From a bacterium (lineage in GTDB: Bacteria; Myxococcota_A; Bradymonadia; UBA7976; UBA1532): a stretch of 64,000 nucleotides of DNA. The stretch covers positions 83,614-147,613 of the forward strand of contig JAUHXC010000027.1 in NCBI GenBank assembly GCA_030427205.1, read 5' to 3'. A program made the position numbers and the translations under genes. Positions 44,520 to 52,302 of the stretch are shown in pieces. Every line of letters begins with the position of its first letter. The first letter of the stretch is position 1. Below the pieces are notes generated by a model, which worked only from the letters and a program-made list of their open reading frames with translations, was not told the DNA's origin and did not search any database.

Positions 44520-46205
44520 ATGCGCCCAGCCCCCCAGATCGCCGACGACAAGCTGTTGTTGCAGCAGTTCTACAAGACCGTGGAGCGCCGCGGCGCCGCC
44601 CCCTACATGACCCAGCCCATGGGCGGCGGTCGGATCGAGGAGTTCAGCTACGCGCGGGCGCTGGACGAAGCCCGCCGCATGGCGGCGCACCTGCAGAGCC
44701 TGGGCTACCCGCCGGGCAGCCAGATCGCGATGATCTCCAAGAACTGCGCGTGGTTCCTCATCACCGAGCTGGCGATCTGGATGGCGGGCTACACCTCGGT
44801 GGCGCTCTACCCGACGCTCAACGCCGAGACGGTGCAGTACATCCTCGAGCACAGCGAGGCCAAGCTGCTCTTCGTCGGCAAGCTCGACACCTGGGCCGAG
44901 ATGAAGCCCGGCGTGCCCGACGACCTGCCGCTCATCCGCTTCCCGCTGTCGCCCGACGAGGACTGCCCGAAGTGGAACGACATCATCGGCAAGACCGATC
45001 CCATCGACGGCCCGCCGACCCGGCCGGGCAGTGATCTGGCGATCATCGTCTACACCTCGGGCAGCACCGGCCGCCCCAAGGGCGTCTGCCACAGCTTCGC
45101 CGGCCTCTCGCTGGCGGCCCACGGGCTGCACGAGGCGCTGAACCTGCGCCCCGACGACCGCGCGCTCTCGTACCTGCCGCTGGCCCACGTCATGGAGCGC
45201 TGGGCCTACGGCTGCGTGCCGCTGGTGGTCGGCTTCCACCTCTTCTTCGCCGAGTCGCTCGACACCTTCGTCAACGACCTGCAGCGGGCCCGGCCGACGC
45301 TGTTCATCTCGGTGCCGCGGCTGTGGCTGAAGTTCCAGCTCGGCGTCTTCAAGAAGATGCCGAAGAAGAAGCTCGAGACCTTCCTCAAGATCCCCATCCT
45401 GCGCGGGGTCGTGAAGAAGAAGATCCTCGGCAACCTGGGCCTCGATCAGGTGCGCTTCGCCGCCTCGGGCTCGGCGCCGGTGCCCGCCGAGCTCATCCAG
45501 TGGTATCGCGACCTCGGGCTGCAGCTGCTCGAGGGCTACGGCATGAGCGAGAACATGTCGTACAGCCACATCTCGACCCCGAACCGGGCCAAGGCGGGCT
45601 ACGTCGGCCATACGTATGACGACGTCGAGTGCCGCATCAGCGAAGAGGGCGAGATCCAGGTCAAGAGCCCGGCCAACATGATGGGCTACTTCAAGGCGCC
45701 CGAGCTGACCGAGGCCGCCTTCACCGACGACGGCTGGCTCAAGACCGGCGACCGGGGTGAGGTCGGGGCCGACGGGCTCTTGAAGATCACCGGCCGGGTC
45801 AAGGAGCTGTTCAAGACCGCCAAGGGCAAGTACGTCGCCCCGGCGCCGATCGAGAACATCCTCAACAACGACGGCAACATCGAGCTGTCGTGCGTCGCCG
45901 GCTCGGGGCAGGTCAAGCCGCACGCCGTCGTGCAGCTCGCCGAAGATCTGCTGCCCACGCTCGACCAGCCGGGGGTCAAAGACAAGCTCACCCGCGAGCT
46001 CGAGGCGCTCATCGGCACGGTCAACAGCCAGGTCGAGGTCTTCGAGCAGATCGGCTTCATCGTCGTCGCCAAGGACCGCTGGACCATCGAGGCCGGCTTC
46101 TTGACCCCGACGATGAAGATCCGCCGCCCGAAGCTGGAGGATACCTACCGCCCGCAAGAGGACGGCTGGTACGAGCAGGGCAAGAAGGTCATCTGGGAGA
46201 GCTGA
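44520..46205 (+). CDS. AMP-forming acyl-CoA synthetase
   Basis: A 561-residue protein of the ANL superfamily. The P-loop YTSGSTGRPKG is near residue 178, the GYGMSEN motif near residue 340, the adenylate-binding GWLKTGDRGE near residue 410, and the hinge KELFKTAKGKYVAP contains the catalytic Lys region. Length and N-terminus fit long-chain fatty acid-CoA ligases of the FadD15/bubblegum type. It activates a fatty acid for degradation or lipid synthesis. The lipoprotein gene at 46208 begins only two bases after its stop, so they could share a transcript. A fatty-acid enzyme ahead of a toxin cassette is probably coincidental. Confidence 0.9.
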   Translation: MRPAPQIADDKLLLQQFYKTVERRGAAPYMTQPMGGGRIEEFSYARALDEARRMAAHLQSLGYPPGSQIAMISKNCAWFLITELAIWMAGYTSVALYPTLNAETVQYILEHSEAKLLFVGKLDTWAEMKPGVPDDLPLIRFPLSPDEDCPKWNDIIGKTDPIDGPPTRPGSDLAIIVYTSGSTGRPKGVCHSFAGLSLAAHGLHEALNLRPDDRALSYLPLAHVMERWAYGCVPLVVGFHLFFAESLDTFVNDLQRARPTLFISVPRLWLKFQLGVFKKMPKKKLETFLKIPILRGVVKKKILGNLGLDQVRFAASGSAPVPAELIQWYRDLGLQLLEGYGMSENMSYSHISTPNRAKAGYVGHTYDDVECRISEEGEIQVKSPANMMGYFKAPELTEAAFTDDGWLKTGDRGEVGADGLLKITGRVKELFKTAKGKYVAPAPIENILNNDGNIELSCVAGSGQVKPHAVVQLAEDLLPTLDQPGVKDKLTRELEALIGTVNSQVEVFEQIGFIVVAKDRWTIEAGFLTPTMKIRRPKLEDTYRPQEDGWYEQGKKVIWES

Positions 46206-46207
46206 GC

Positions 46208-46879
46208 ATGCCGCGCCGCGCACCCTCCGGGCACATCCACCGCTACAGAAGCATCGGGCACATCACGCTGCTCGCCCTCGCGGCGGCGGCCCTCGGCTGC
46301 AATAGCGGGCCGACCATCGCCGAGGCCTTCACCGCCCAGCCGCCCCCGTGCGCGACCGGGTGCGTCGACGGCGCCCAGCCCGGCGCCGACGACGTGGCCT
46401 GCATCCGCGACGCCTGCGCCCCATCGGGCGAGCCGCTCAGCGCCGGCGTGACGTGGCGCGGCCTGGGCGCCGACGAGGGCGACCCGGCCGCGCGGCGCGA
46501 CGATCTGACCGCCGGCGACGGCCCGACCATGGCCCCGGTGGCCCGGTTCATGGTGCGCGCGGTGCAGACCGACGCCCTCTACGGGGCGCTGGTCGACGCG
46601 TGGTACCGCTGCCGCAACCGGGTCTTCCACCGCGCCGAGGCGCCCGCCGACTGGCAGATCCGCTTCTACGCCGCCGAGCGCGACCTGCTCGCCAAGTGGT
46701 CCTGGCTCGACAGCCGGGTGGTCTTCTTCGGCGCGGTCGACGCCGGCAGCGACGACGAGGGCCGCGCCGTCTGGGAGCTGCCCGGCGAGATGAACCCCGA
46801 CAGCCCGAACCACCTCTCGCAGTCCGAGGCCGAGGCGATGGTGCACGATCTGCTCGCGGTCGACGTCTGTGGCGGGTGA
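46208..46879 (+). CDS. Lipoprotein, SitB-like position in a toxin cassette
   Basis: A 223-residue product with a basic, hydrophobic signal ending at the lipobox AALGC. The mature part has conserved-looking Cys (CATGCVDG, CIRDAC) and a helical body (DWQIRFYAAERDLLAKWSWLD). In Myxococcus SitBAI cassettes the first gene encodes a small lipoprotein that helps the toxin lipoprotein. This gene has the same position, size class and lipidation, but I cannot show sequence homology. It overlaps the next gene by 11 bp. Confidence 0.65.
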   Translation: MPRRAPSGHIHRYRSIGHITLLALAAAALGCNSGPTIAEAFTAQPPPCATGCVDGAQPGADDVACIRDACAPSGEPLSAGVTWRGLGADEGDPAARRDDLTAGDGPTMAPVARFMVRAVQTDALYGALVDAWYRCRNRVFHRAEAPADWQIRFYAAERDLLAKWSWLDSRVVFFGAVDAGSDDEGRAVWELPGEMNPDSPNHLSQSEAEAMVHDLLAVDVCGG

Positions 46880-48641
46880 GCGCGGCAGGGGCGTGCGCGC
46901 GTTACTCGTCGCGCTCTGGCTGGCCGGCGGCGCCCTCGGCTGCCCGGCCCCGCCGCTGGACGGTATCCCCGATCTGGCCGACGCCGGCCCGACGCCCGTC
47001 GGCCGCCTCAGCGGCGCCGACCTCGCCGGCTACACCGGCGAGTGGTCGGTCGATCTGCAAGCCGCCGGGCAGATCGGGCTGCGCTACACCGGCGAGTGGG
47101 CCTGCTGGCGCTTCGACGAGTGCGCCTCGACCCGGTCCGGGCTGCGCGGGCCGCTGCCCAACATCGACATGGACGGCAACGGCCTGATGGAGCGCTACGC
47201 CGCGCCGGCGCTGCGCGACGACACCGCCATCCCGTTCCCGCCCTACGCCGCGTGGCGGACGGTCGCCGAGACGACCGACCGGGCGCCGTGCCGCGACTGC
47301 GACGGATCGGTGGGGACCGCCGAGGTGATCCCGTTCATGCCCAGCGGCAACCCCGGCTTCGCGCTGCCCATGCAGCTCCTGCCCCACGCCGACGCGCCGC
47401 CGCTGGCCATGGCCGGGCCGGGTATCGTCGATGACTGGCTGGGCTGCTTCTGGTGGGCCGGCTTCCGCATCGAGCGGGTCGGCGCCGGGCGCAACCCGAC
47501 CATCGAGATCGAGGTGCGCCCCGACATGCAGTGGCGCTTCGAAGACGGCGGCTGGGCCTACGACCTCATCACCTGCCAGGCGCGCGTCTTCACCCGGGCC
47601 AACACCTGGCACTGCCCCGACGAAGACGACGACGGGCTCGACGACCTGTGCGACTGCGAGCAGGTCGACCCGCTGCCCGCCGACGACGCGCCGCTCGCCG
47701 AGCGCTACTGCCACGACCCTGAGACCGCGCCCGAGATGGGCGGCCGCCCCGGGCGCTGGGTCTGCCCGCCCGGCGAAGAGGAGCGCGTCTGCGAGCCGTT
47801 CCCCTCGGTCAACGCGTGGATGGAGGAGGCGATCCTCGGCGATCTGCCCGACGGGCCGGAGATCTACGCCCAGTCGGAGATCGAGTACATCCACGTGGAC
47901 TCGCTCGACGAGCTGCAAGGCGCCCGGCCGCTGTGCCCGCCGGGTGAGATCTGTCAGGCCCAGGCGGCGCGGGCGGCGAAGCGCGGGCACCAGTTCGAGT
48001 CCCACGTCTGCCGCCGGCTGCTGCTCAAGCACGGCGGCGACGTGGAGTGCAAGGAGCACCCCAACCCGCTCATGCGCCGCCCGACCTACCGCACCGAGGC
48101 GCTGCAGTGGGCGCTGCCGCCGGGCCTGCCCCACGACCGCAACCGGCTGATCCTCCAGCCGGCCGGCCGGATCCGCCGGCCGGACTACCGCCTGACCGGG
48201 TCCAATCGGGTGGTGCTGGGCGAGGCCAAGTGCTACAGCCAGACCGGCTGGAACCGCCGCAGCGCGTGGCATTGGTACCGGGGGATGGCCTTCGGCACCC
48301 AGCTCGACGACTACCTCAACAAGGTGATCGCCAGCCGGCGGGGCGCGGGCCCGCGCTACTCGGTGATCTACAACTTCTGCGCCGGCACGCCCGGCTGGAC
48401 GGCGCTGATGCTCGCCGCCGGGCACGCCAAGGTGCAGGGCGACGGGCTGACCCTGCGCCTCAACGACAACGACGGCCGCCCGTTCATCATGGATCCGCTC
48501 TGCTGGGAGGAGGGCCTGCCGGTGACGGTGGCCCAGACGGTCTTCGCCTGCTTCGTGCCCGGCCAGATCGCCCCCGAGGGCGTCAGCCCGACCTGGGGCT
48601 GCGTCGGCGCGTTCTATGACAACTGCAACGGGAGCGAGTGA
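46869..48641 (+). CDS. Lipoprotein toxin with C-terminal PD-(D/E)xK-like nuclease, SitA-like
   Basis: A 590-residue product from GTG 46869. The signal ends at the lipobox GALGC (about residue 25). Residues 30-350 are a mixed extracellular region with paired Cys and a WECPDEDDD-like acidic segment near residue 255. The C-terminal 230 residues look like a restriction-endonuclease fold: Glu377 in HQFESHV, Asp439 in RRPDYRL and Glu452-x-Lys454 in LGEAKCY, spaced D-x12-E-x-K. A lipoprotein with a nuclease tail has no use in its own periplasm. Delivery into neighbours, as in SitA toxins exchanged by outer-membrane contact, is the best reading. Confidence 0.7.
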   Translation: MAGERGRGVRALLVALWLAGGALGCPAPPLDGIPDLADAGPTPVGRLSGADLAGYTGEWSVDLQAAGQIGLRYTGEWACWRFDECASTRSGLRGPLPNIDMDGNGLMERYAAPALRDDTAIPFPPYAAWRTVAETTDRAPCRDCDGSVGTAEVIPFMPSGNPGFALPMQLLPHADAPPLAMAGPGIVDDWLGCFWWAGFRIERVGAGRNPTIEIEVRPDMQWRFEDGGWAYDLITCQARVFTRANTWHCPDEDDDGLDDLCDCEQVDPLPADDAPLAERYCHDPETAPEMGGRPGRWVCPPGEEERVCEPFPSVNAWMEEAILGDLPDGPEIYAQSEIEYIHVDSLDELQGARPLCPPGEICQAQAARAAKRGHQFESHVCRRLLLKHGGDVECKEHPNPLMRRPTYRTEALQWALPPGLPHDRNRLILQPAGRIRRPDYRLTGSNRVVLGEAKCYSQTGWNRRSAWHWYRGMAFGTQLDDYLNKVIASRRGAGPRYSVIYNFCAGTPGWTALMLAAGHAKVQGDGLTLRLNDNDGRPFIMDPLCWEEGLPVTVAQTVFACFVPGQIAPEGVSPTWGCVGAFYDNCNGSE

Positions 48642-49265
48642 GTGCTGGAGTGGATCGCGATGGTGATCGCCCTGTCGATGCCCTACAAGGGCCCGCTCTC
48701 CGAGCACCAGATGGCGCTGCCCGACATGAACTACGTTGGCGTCATCTGCCCGATCGACCCGAAAGGCCCCGACGAGCTGCAGGTGCGCCGCCTGTCGGCC
48801 CGGCTGCAGCACCAGCCGCTGGCGGTGCAGATCCCCGATACGCCGGAGCTGGGCTATGGCCTGATGGGCTATGAGGGCCAGATCTTCGTGGCGCGATTCA
48901 ACCTGCTGCTCGTCGATGCCGCACAGCACTTCGAGGCGATCGGTCGGTTCCCGCCCGGGCAGGATGATGGCTCGATCTTGGGGTATCCGCGGGCGCTGCA
49001 GGGCGGCCTGCCCAACTCCGGCGACACGATCCAGTGGGCGCTGGCCGCCATGGCCAGCTTCGGGATCCACCGCCCGGACTTCCCGTTCGCCGGCATGCCC
49101 GAGGCCCCGCCCGGCTTCCTCGGGCTCGTCGACGACTGGAAGCAACGCGGGTCGCGCTACGACCGGGCGATGGTCGACGACCTCCTGCGCCGCTGGGGCC
49201 TCGACCCGGACGACGTCCGCGCCCGCGCCCTCGGCGCCGCAGGCTCGACAGCCGCCGATCGATGA
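48642..49265 (+). CDS. Candidate immunity protein, SitI-like position
   Basis: A 207-residue protein from GTG 48642, directly after the toxin stop. It has no signal peptide, as expected of a cytoplasmic nuclease antidote. It is alpha/beta with a helical C-terminus (LVDDWKQRGSRYDRAMVDDLL). It shows no enzyme motif and resembles no family I can name with confidence. Assignment rests on its position and length alone. Confidence 0.55.
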   Translation: MLEWIAMVIALSMPYKGPLSEHQMALPDMNYVGVICPIDPKGPDELQVRRLSARLQHQPLAVQIPDTPELGYGLMGYEGQIFVARFNLLLVDAAQHFEAIGRFPPGQDDGSILGYPRALQGGLPNSGDTIQWALAAMASFGIHRPDFPFAGMPEAPPGFLGLVDDWKQRGSRYDRAMVDDLLRRWGLDPDDVRARALGAAGSTAADR

Positions 49266-49323
49266 CGCCCGCTCAGCCCGACGGCCGCCGCCCGCTCAGC
49301 CCGATGGGCGACGCGGGCCGGCA

Positions 49324-49887
49324 TCACTCCTCCGCCGCCGGCGGCAGATATCTGCGCAGCAGCGTGACGCCGGTGTCGCCGACATGACACACCGTGGCCC
49401 GGTCGCCGGTGAGCTGGAGCAGCAGCAGCTGGCCGACGAGCGCGCGCAGCGCGAGGCTGCTGCGGGTCGACCCCTGTGAGAACGACGACTGCACCGAGCC
49501 GACCGTATTGGGCTCGCCGGTCCGGCTGATGTAGACCCGCCCGACGAGCAGCGTGCGCTCGGCGACCTCGGCGCCCTCACGCACGCGGCCGCCGCGCACA
49601 ACCACCCAGACGCCGTGGGTCAGGCCCTCGGTGGCCCGCCCGTTGGGCTCGTCGAGCGTCGCGTCGGTCGGCGCGTCGGGCGCCGTACTCACCGGTGGGC
49701 TCTCGAAGTCGGCGGGCGGCGCGTTGTGGATGCGCTGGATGACATCCACCACCTGCGTATCGTCGATGCAGGTGGTCTGCGCGGCGGCGGGCTGCGCCGC
49801 GATCAGCAGCAGAGCAGGCAGCAGCAGGCCGGGCAGCAGCAGGCCGGGCAGCAGGGGCAGCGGCGAGCGCGGGGGTCGGGCGTTCAT
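49324..49887 (-). CDS. Small exported protein
   Basis: A 187-residue product with ATG at 49887. The signal region is made of LLLPG repeats (PLLPGLLLPGLLLPALLLIAA) and ends at AQPAAAQ. The mature part is short and beta-rich (LLVGRVYISRTGE) with two Cys. The repeated DNA (CAGGCCGGGCAGCAG) could slip and change signal length in five-residue units. No family is recognised. It may be co-transcribed with the upstream lipoprotein gene. Confidence 0.65.
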   Translation of the reverse strand: MNARPPRSPLPLLPGLLLPGLLLPALLLIAAQPAAAQTTCIDDTQVVDVIQRIHNAPPADFESPPVSTAPDAPTDATLDEPNGRATEGLTHGVWVVVRGGRVREGAEVAERTLLVGRVYISRTGEPNTVGSVQSSFSQGSTRSSLALRALVGQLLLLQLTGDRATVCHVGDTGVTLLRRYLPPAAEE

Positions 49888-49904
49888 GGGTATCCGATCG
49901 CCCG

Positions 49905-50318
49905 TCACGGGCCGAAGTAGTGCTCGATGATGGAGAGCGCGGCCGCCCGCTCCCGTGGGCCGCAGAAGCCGCTGACGCACGGCACGCCCTCGGGGCAGGC
50001 CCGCCCGCAGCGTCTGCAGTTGCGCGGATCGGTCCGCAGGTCGATGCCCTCGTCGATCAGACCATCGCCGTCGTCGTCCAGCCCGTCGCAGCGCTCGCCG
50101 CCGTCGGGCTCGCCGTCGGTGGGGCCGCCGTCGGTGGGTGCGGCCACGTCGCCTCGATCAAAGGCCGGCCCGGCGTCACTCGAGCCACCCCCGCTCGACT
50201 GCCCGCCGCCGACGCAGGCGGCGCCGACGAGCGTCGACCCGGCGAGCACCAGCCCCAGCAGCACGCCGCGCGCGACGGCGCCAGAGCGGCGTGAGTCGGC
50301 TCTTCGATTGGAAAGCAT
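49905..50318 (-). CDS. Small lipoprotein with MopE-like Cys motif
   Basis: A 137-residue product (ATG 50318; TTG 50321 possible). The lipobox is GAAC near residue 35. Residues 75-115 read CDGLDDDGDGLIDEG then NCRRCGRAC, the repeat found in MopE-type and other deltaproteobacterial surface proteins. The Asp run probably binds calcium. Function is unknown. Confidence 0.7.
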   Translation of the reverse strand: MLSNRRADSRRSGAVARGVLLGLVLAGSTLVGAACVGGGQSSGGGSSDAGPAFDRGDVAAPTDGGPTDGEPDGGERCDGLDDDGDGLIDEGIDLRTDPRNCRRCGRACPEGVPCVSGFCGPRERAAALSIIEHYFGP

Positions 50319-50407
50319 CAACTTCAGGTCGGCTCGTCCAGGTCGTCTCGGCCTCGGCGACTGCTGCGCGGCGGCGCGCGCTACCCAGCGGCGACGGGAC
50401 CGATCGC

Positions 50408-51382
50408 TCAGCCCTCGTCCCCCGAACCCTGGCCGTCGCCGTCCGCACCGAAGCCTGGCAGGTTCACCGCCGGATTGCCACCCAGCGGCGGGCGCGCAGG
50501 GGGCCCGTCGACCCCACCCGCGCCCTCGCCCGGCCCCGCGTCGGCGCCCGCCGCGGCCGCCGGCGGCGCATCAGCACCGCCGTCGAGGCCCTCGTCATCG
50601 ATCGCCGCGTCGATCGCGTCGACGTCGAGCACGTCGTCATCGTCCCGGCTCGGGTCGTCGCTCACCGCGTTGCCCGCCCGGCGGGCCTTGAGGATCGCGC
50701 GGATGCGGGCCTGCTGGTCGGCGATGGGCAGCAGCGCCGCCTGCATGCGCTCGGCGTCGCCGCCGTAGTGGGCGATGATGGTCGCCACGACGATCGCCGT
50801 CTTCTCGTGCATCACCGCCGCCGCGGCGCGCACGTCGCCCGCGCTGACCCTGCGCCGGGCGGCGAGGGCCTCGGCGTAGGGCTCGAGCGTCGCCTCGACC
50901 TCCTGCAGCTTGCGCTCGCACTCGATGATCGGCACCAGGTGGGCGAAGTCGCCGCGCAGGGCGGCCACGAACGCGCGGCTGCGCTCGAACTGCTCTTCAT
51001 AGCGCTGGCTGATGATGTCGCCCGGACCCACCGGGCAGTGCATCGCCACCAGCCGGCGCATGTCGGCGCGCAGGCTGTGGCGCGTCGAGTCCATCCAGTC
51101 GCGGGTCTCGCGGGTGGCCTTGATCAGCCGGCGCATCGCCGCGTCGGCCACCTTGTCGAACTCGTCGTCGCCGTCTTCGCTGCGGGCCTCGGTCGCGATG
51201 CGCCGCTGCAGCGCGAGCGCGGCGACCTCTTCGGCGGTGAAGAGCCCGGAGTCGATGGCATCGACGAGCACCCGGTCGTCGAAGCCGAGCGCGACGACGC
51301 GGGTCTGCTCCAGCGCGAGGCGGGTGCGCGCGACGTTCATCTGTACGAGGCGGATGTAATCGGTGATGGCGAGCACGGTCAT
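50408..51382 (-). CDS. Hypothetical helical protein with disordered tail
   Basis: A 324-residue protein with ATG at 51382 (site AAGG); a longer frame adds 41 residues without one. Residues 1-245 are almost all helix (ITDYIRLVQMNVARTRLALEQ and later heptads). Residues 255-324 are acidic, Gly/Pro-rich and probably disordered (GADGDGQGSGDEG end). No signal or enzyme motif is visible, so it is probably cytoplasmic. Family unknown. Confidence 0.7.
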   Translation of the reverse strand: MTVLAITDYIRLVQMNVARTRLALEQTRVVALGFDDRVLVDAIDSGLFTAEEVAALALQRRIATEARSEDGDDEFDKVADAAMRRLIKATRETRDWMDSTRHSLRADMRRLVAMHCPVGPGDIISQRYEEQFERSRAFVAALRGDFAHLVPIIECERKLQEVEATLEPYAEALAARRRVSAGDVRAAAAVMHEKTAIVVATIIAHYGGDAERMQAALLPIADQQARIRAILKARRAGNAVSDDPSRDDDDVLDVDAIDAAIDDEGLDGGADAPPAAAAGADAGPGEGAGGVDGPPARPPLGGNPAVNLPGFGADGDGQGSGDEG

Positions 51383-52302
51383 GATCGTTGCCCTTGTCTG
51401 GTGGATTGGCCCGGCCCTCGGTTGGGACCTGTTGTGAGACGAGTGTGAGCAACGCTTGCATCGCAGCGCAAGATAAAAGTGACGGAAGTCGTCTGCTTCT
51501 GTCACTCAGACGGGCGGGAAGGCTGCGGTCGAGCCTGCTGTGTCTCTCGTGTGAGCCTCGCGGGCCGGGCGCAGCGTGCCCGAGGCCTCGGCGGGTCGAC
51601 TCGACGACCCCGATCGGCTGCGCGGGTCACCCGCCGCGGCGCTCATGGCCCGATTTTGACCGCGAGAGCCGACCGCCGAGGCGGGCAACGGCTGATTTCG
51701 ACCGCCAGACCCCGCCGATTTTCGACGGCGCGCGCCATGAGCCGGTCTGCGGGCCCGCCGAAATTCGAAGTTTCGAATTCGAGGGGCCTTCGAACCCCCT
51801 CGAAATTCGAAACTTCGAACAAGACTGTGATGAAAAAGCCTGTAGCAGTTCGAAGTTTCGAATGGCCGGGCGCTGTCGACGGCCCGGATTTTCCAGCGGG
51901 TCACCGCCCGAGCGACCGGCCGACCCGGCGAAAATCCGACGCGGCGGACTTGGGGTGCCCGATCGAGGCGGCCGAAATTCGCCGCGGCGCGCGCCGGACG
52001 CCTGCTCGAGCGCGCCCGATTTCGACGCGCCGCGCGACGGCCGACGCGCAGAGGCGCCGGATTTTCGAATCGCCGGCCGGCGGGCAGCACATCGAGTCGG
52101 CCGATTTTCGAAGCGTGCGCGAAAGGTCGACCGTGAGGGTTCGCCGCGAAGTCGTGGCGACTCGCCGGCAGCCGCTGGCGGTCGATCGGCGGGCCGTGGC
52201 GGGTCGGCGGGTGGCGTCGAGAGGCGGTCGGCGGTCGAACGGGCGACCGCCGGGCGGGCGGGGGAGGGGGCCCGGCCGGACGGGCGGGTCGGGCCCCGAG
52301 GA
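51383..52302. other. 920-bp gap without a convincing gene, rich in AT-boxed palindromes
   Basis: Frames here are open only because of base composition, and neither strand has a start with a ribosome site or a protein-like product. The stretch contains many copies of short GATTTTCGA/TCGAAATTC-like boxes in a GC-rich background, plus the hairpin at 51764-51819. It could be a decayed mobile element, a non-coding RNA locus or a protein-binding region. Confidence 0.6.
51764..51862. repeat. Near-perfect 23-bp hairpin with repeated TTCGAAGTTTCGAA
   Basis: The arms 51764-51786 and 51796-51819 match over 23 of 24 positions (one extra base) and enclose a 9-base loop. The core TTCGAAGTTTCGAA occurs at the start of each arm and a third time at 51849-51862. 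No T-run marks it as a simple terminator. Confidence 0.85.

Noticed and set aside
44376..46223. Minus-strand frame opposite the acyl-CoA ligase
   Set aside because: The plus-strand protein has all ANL motifs. The antisense product is low-complexity.
46208..49265. CdiA/Rhs-type toxin system
   Set aside because: There is no Rhs repeat, VENN motif or two-partner transporter. The lipobox and three-gene layout fit SitBAI better.
51764..51819. Simple intrinsic terminator
   Set aside because: The stem is AT-containing and long, no T-run follows, and it lies about 400 bp or more from the nearest gene ends.
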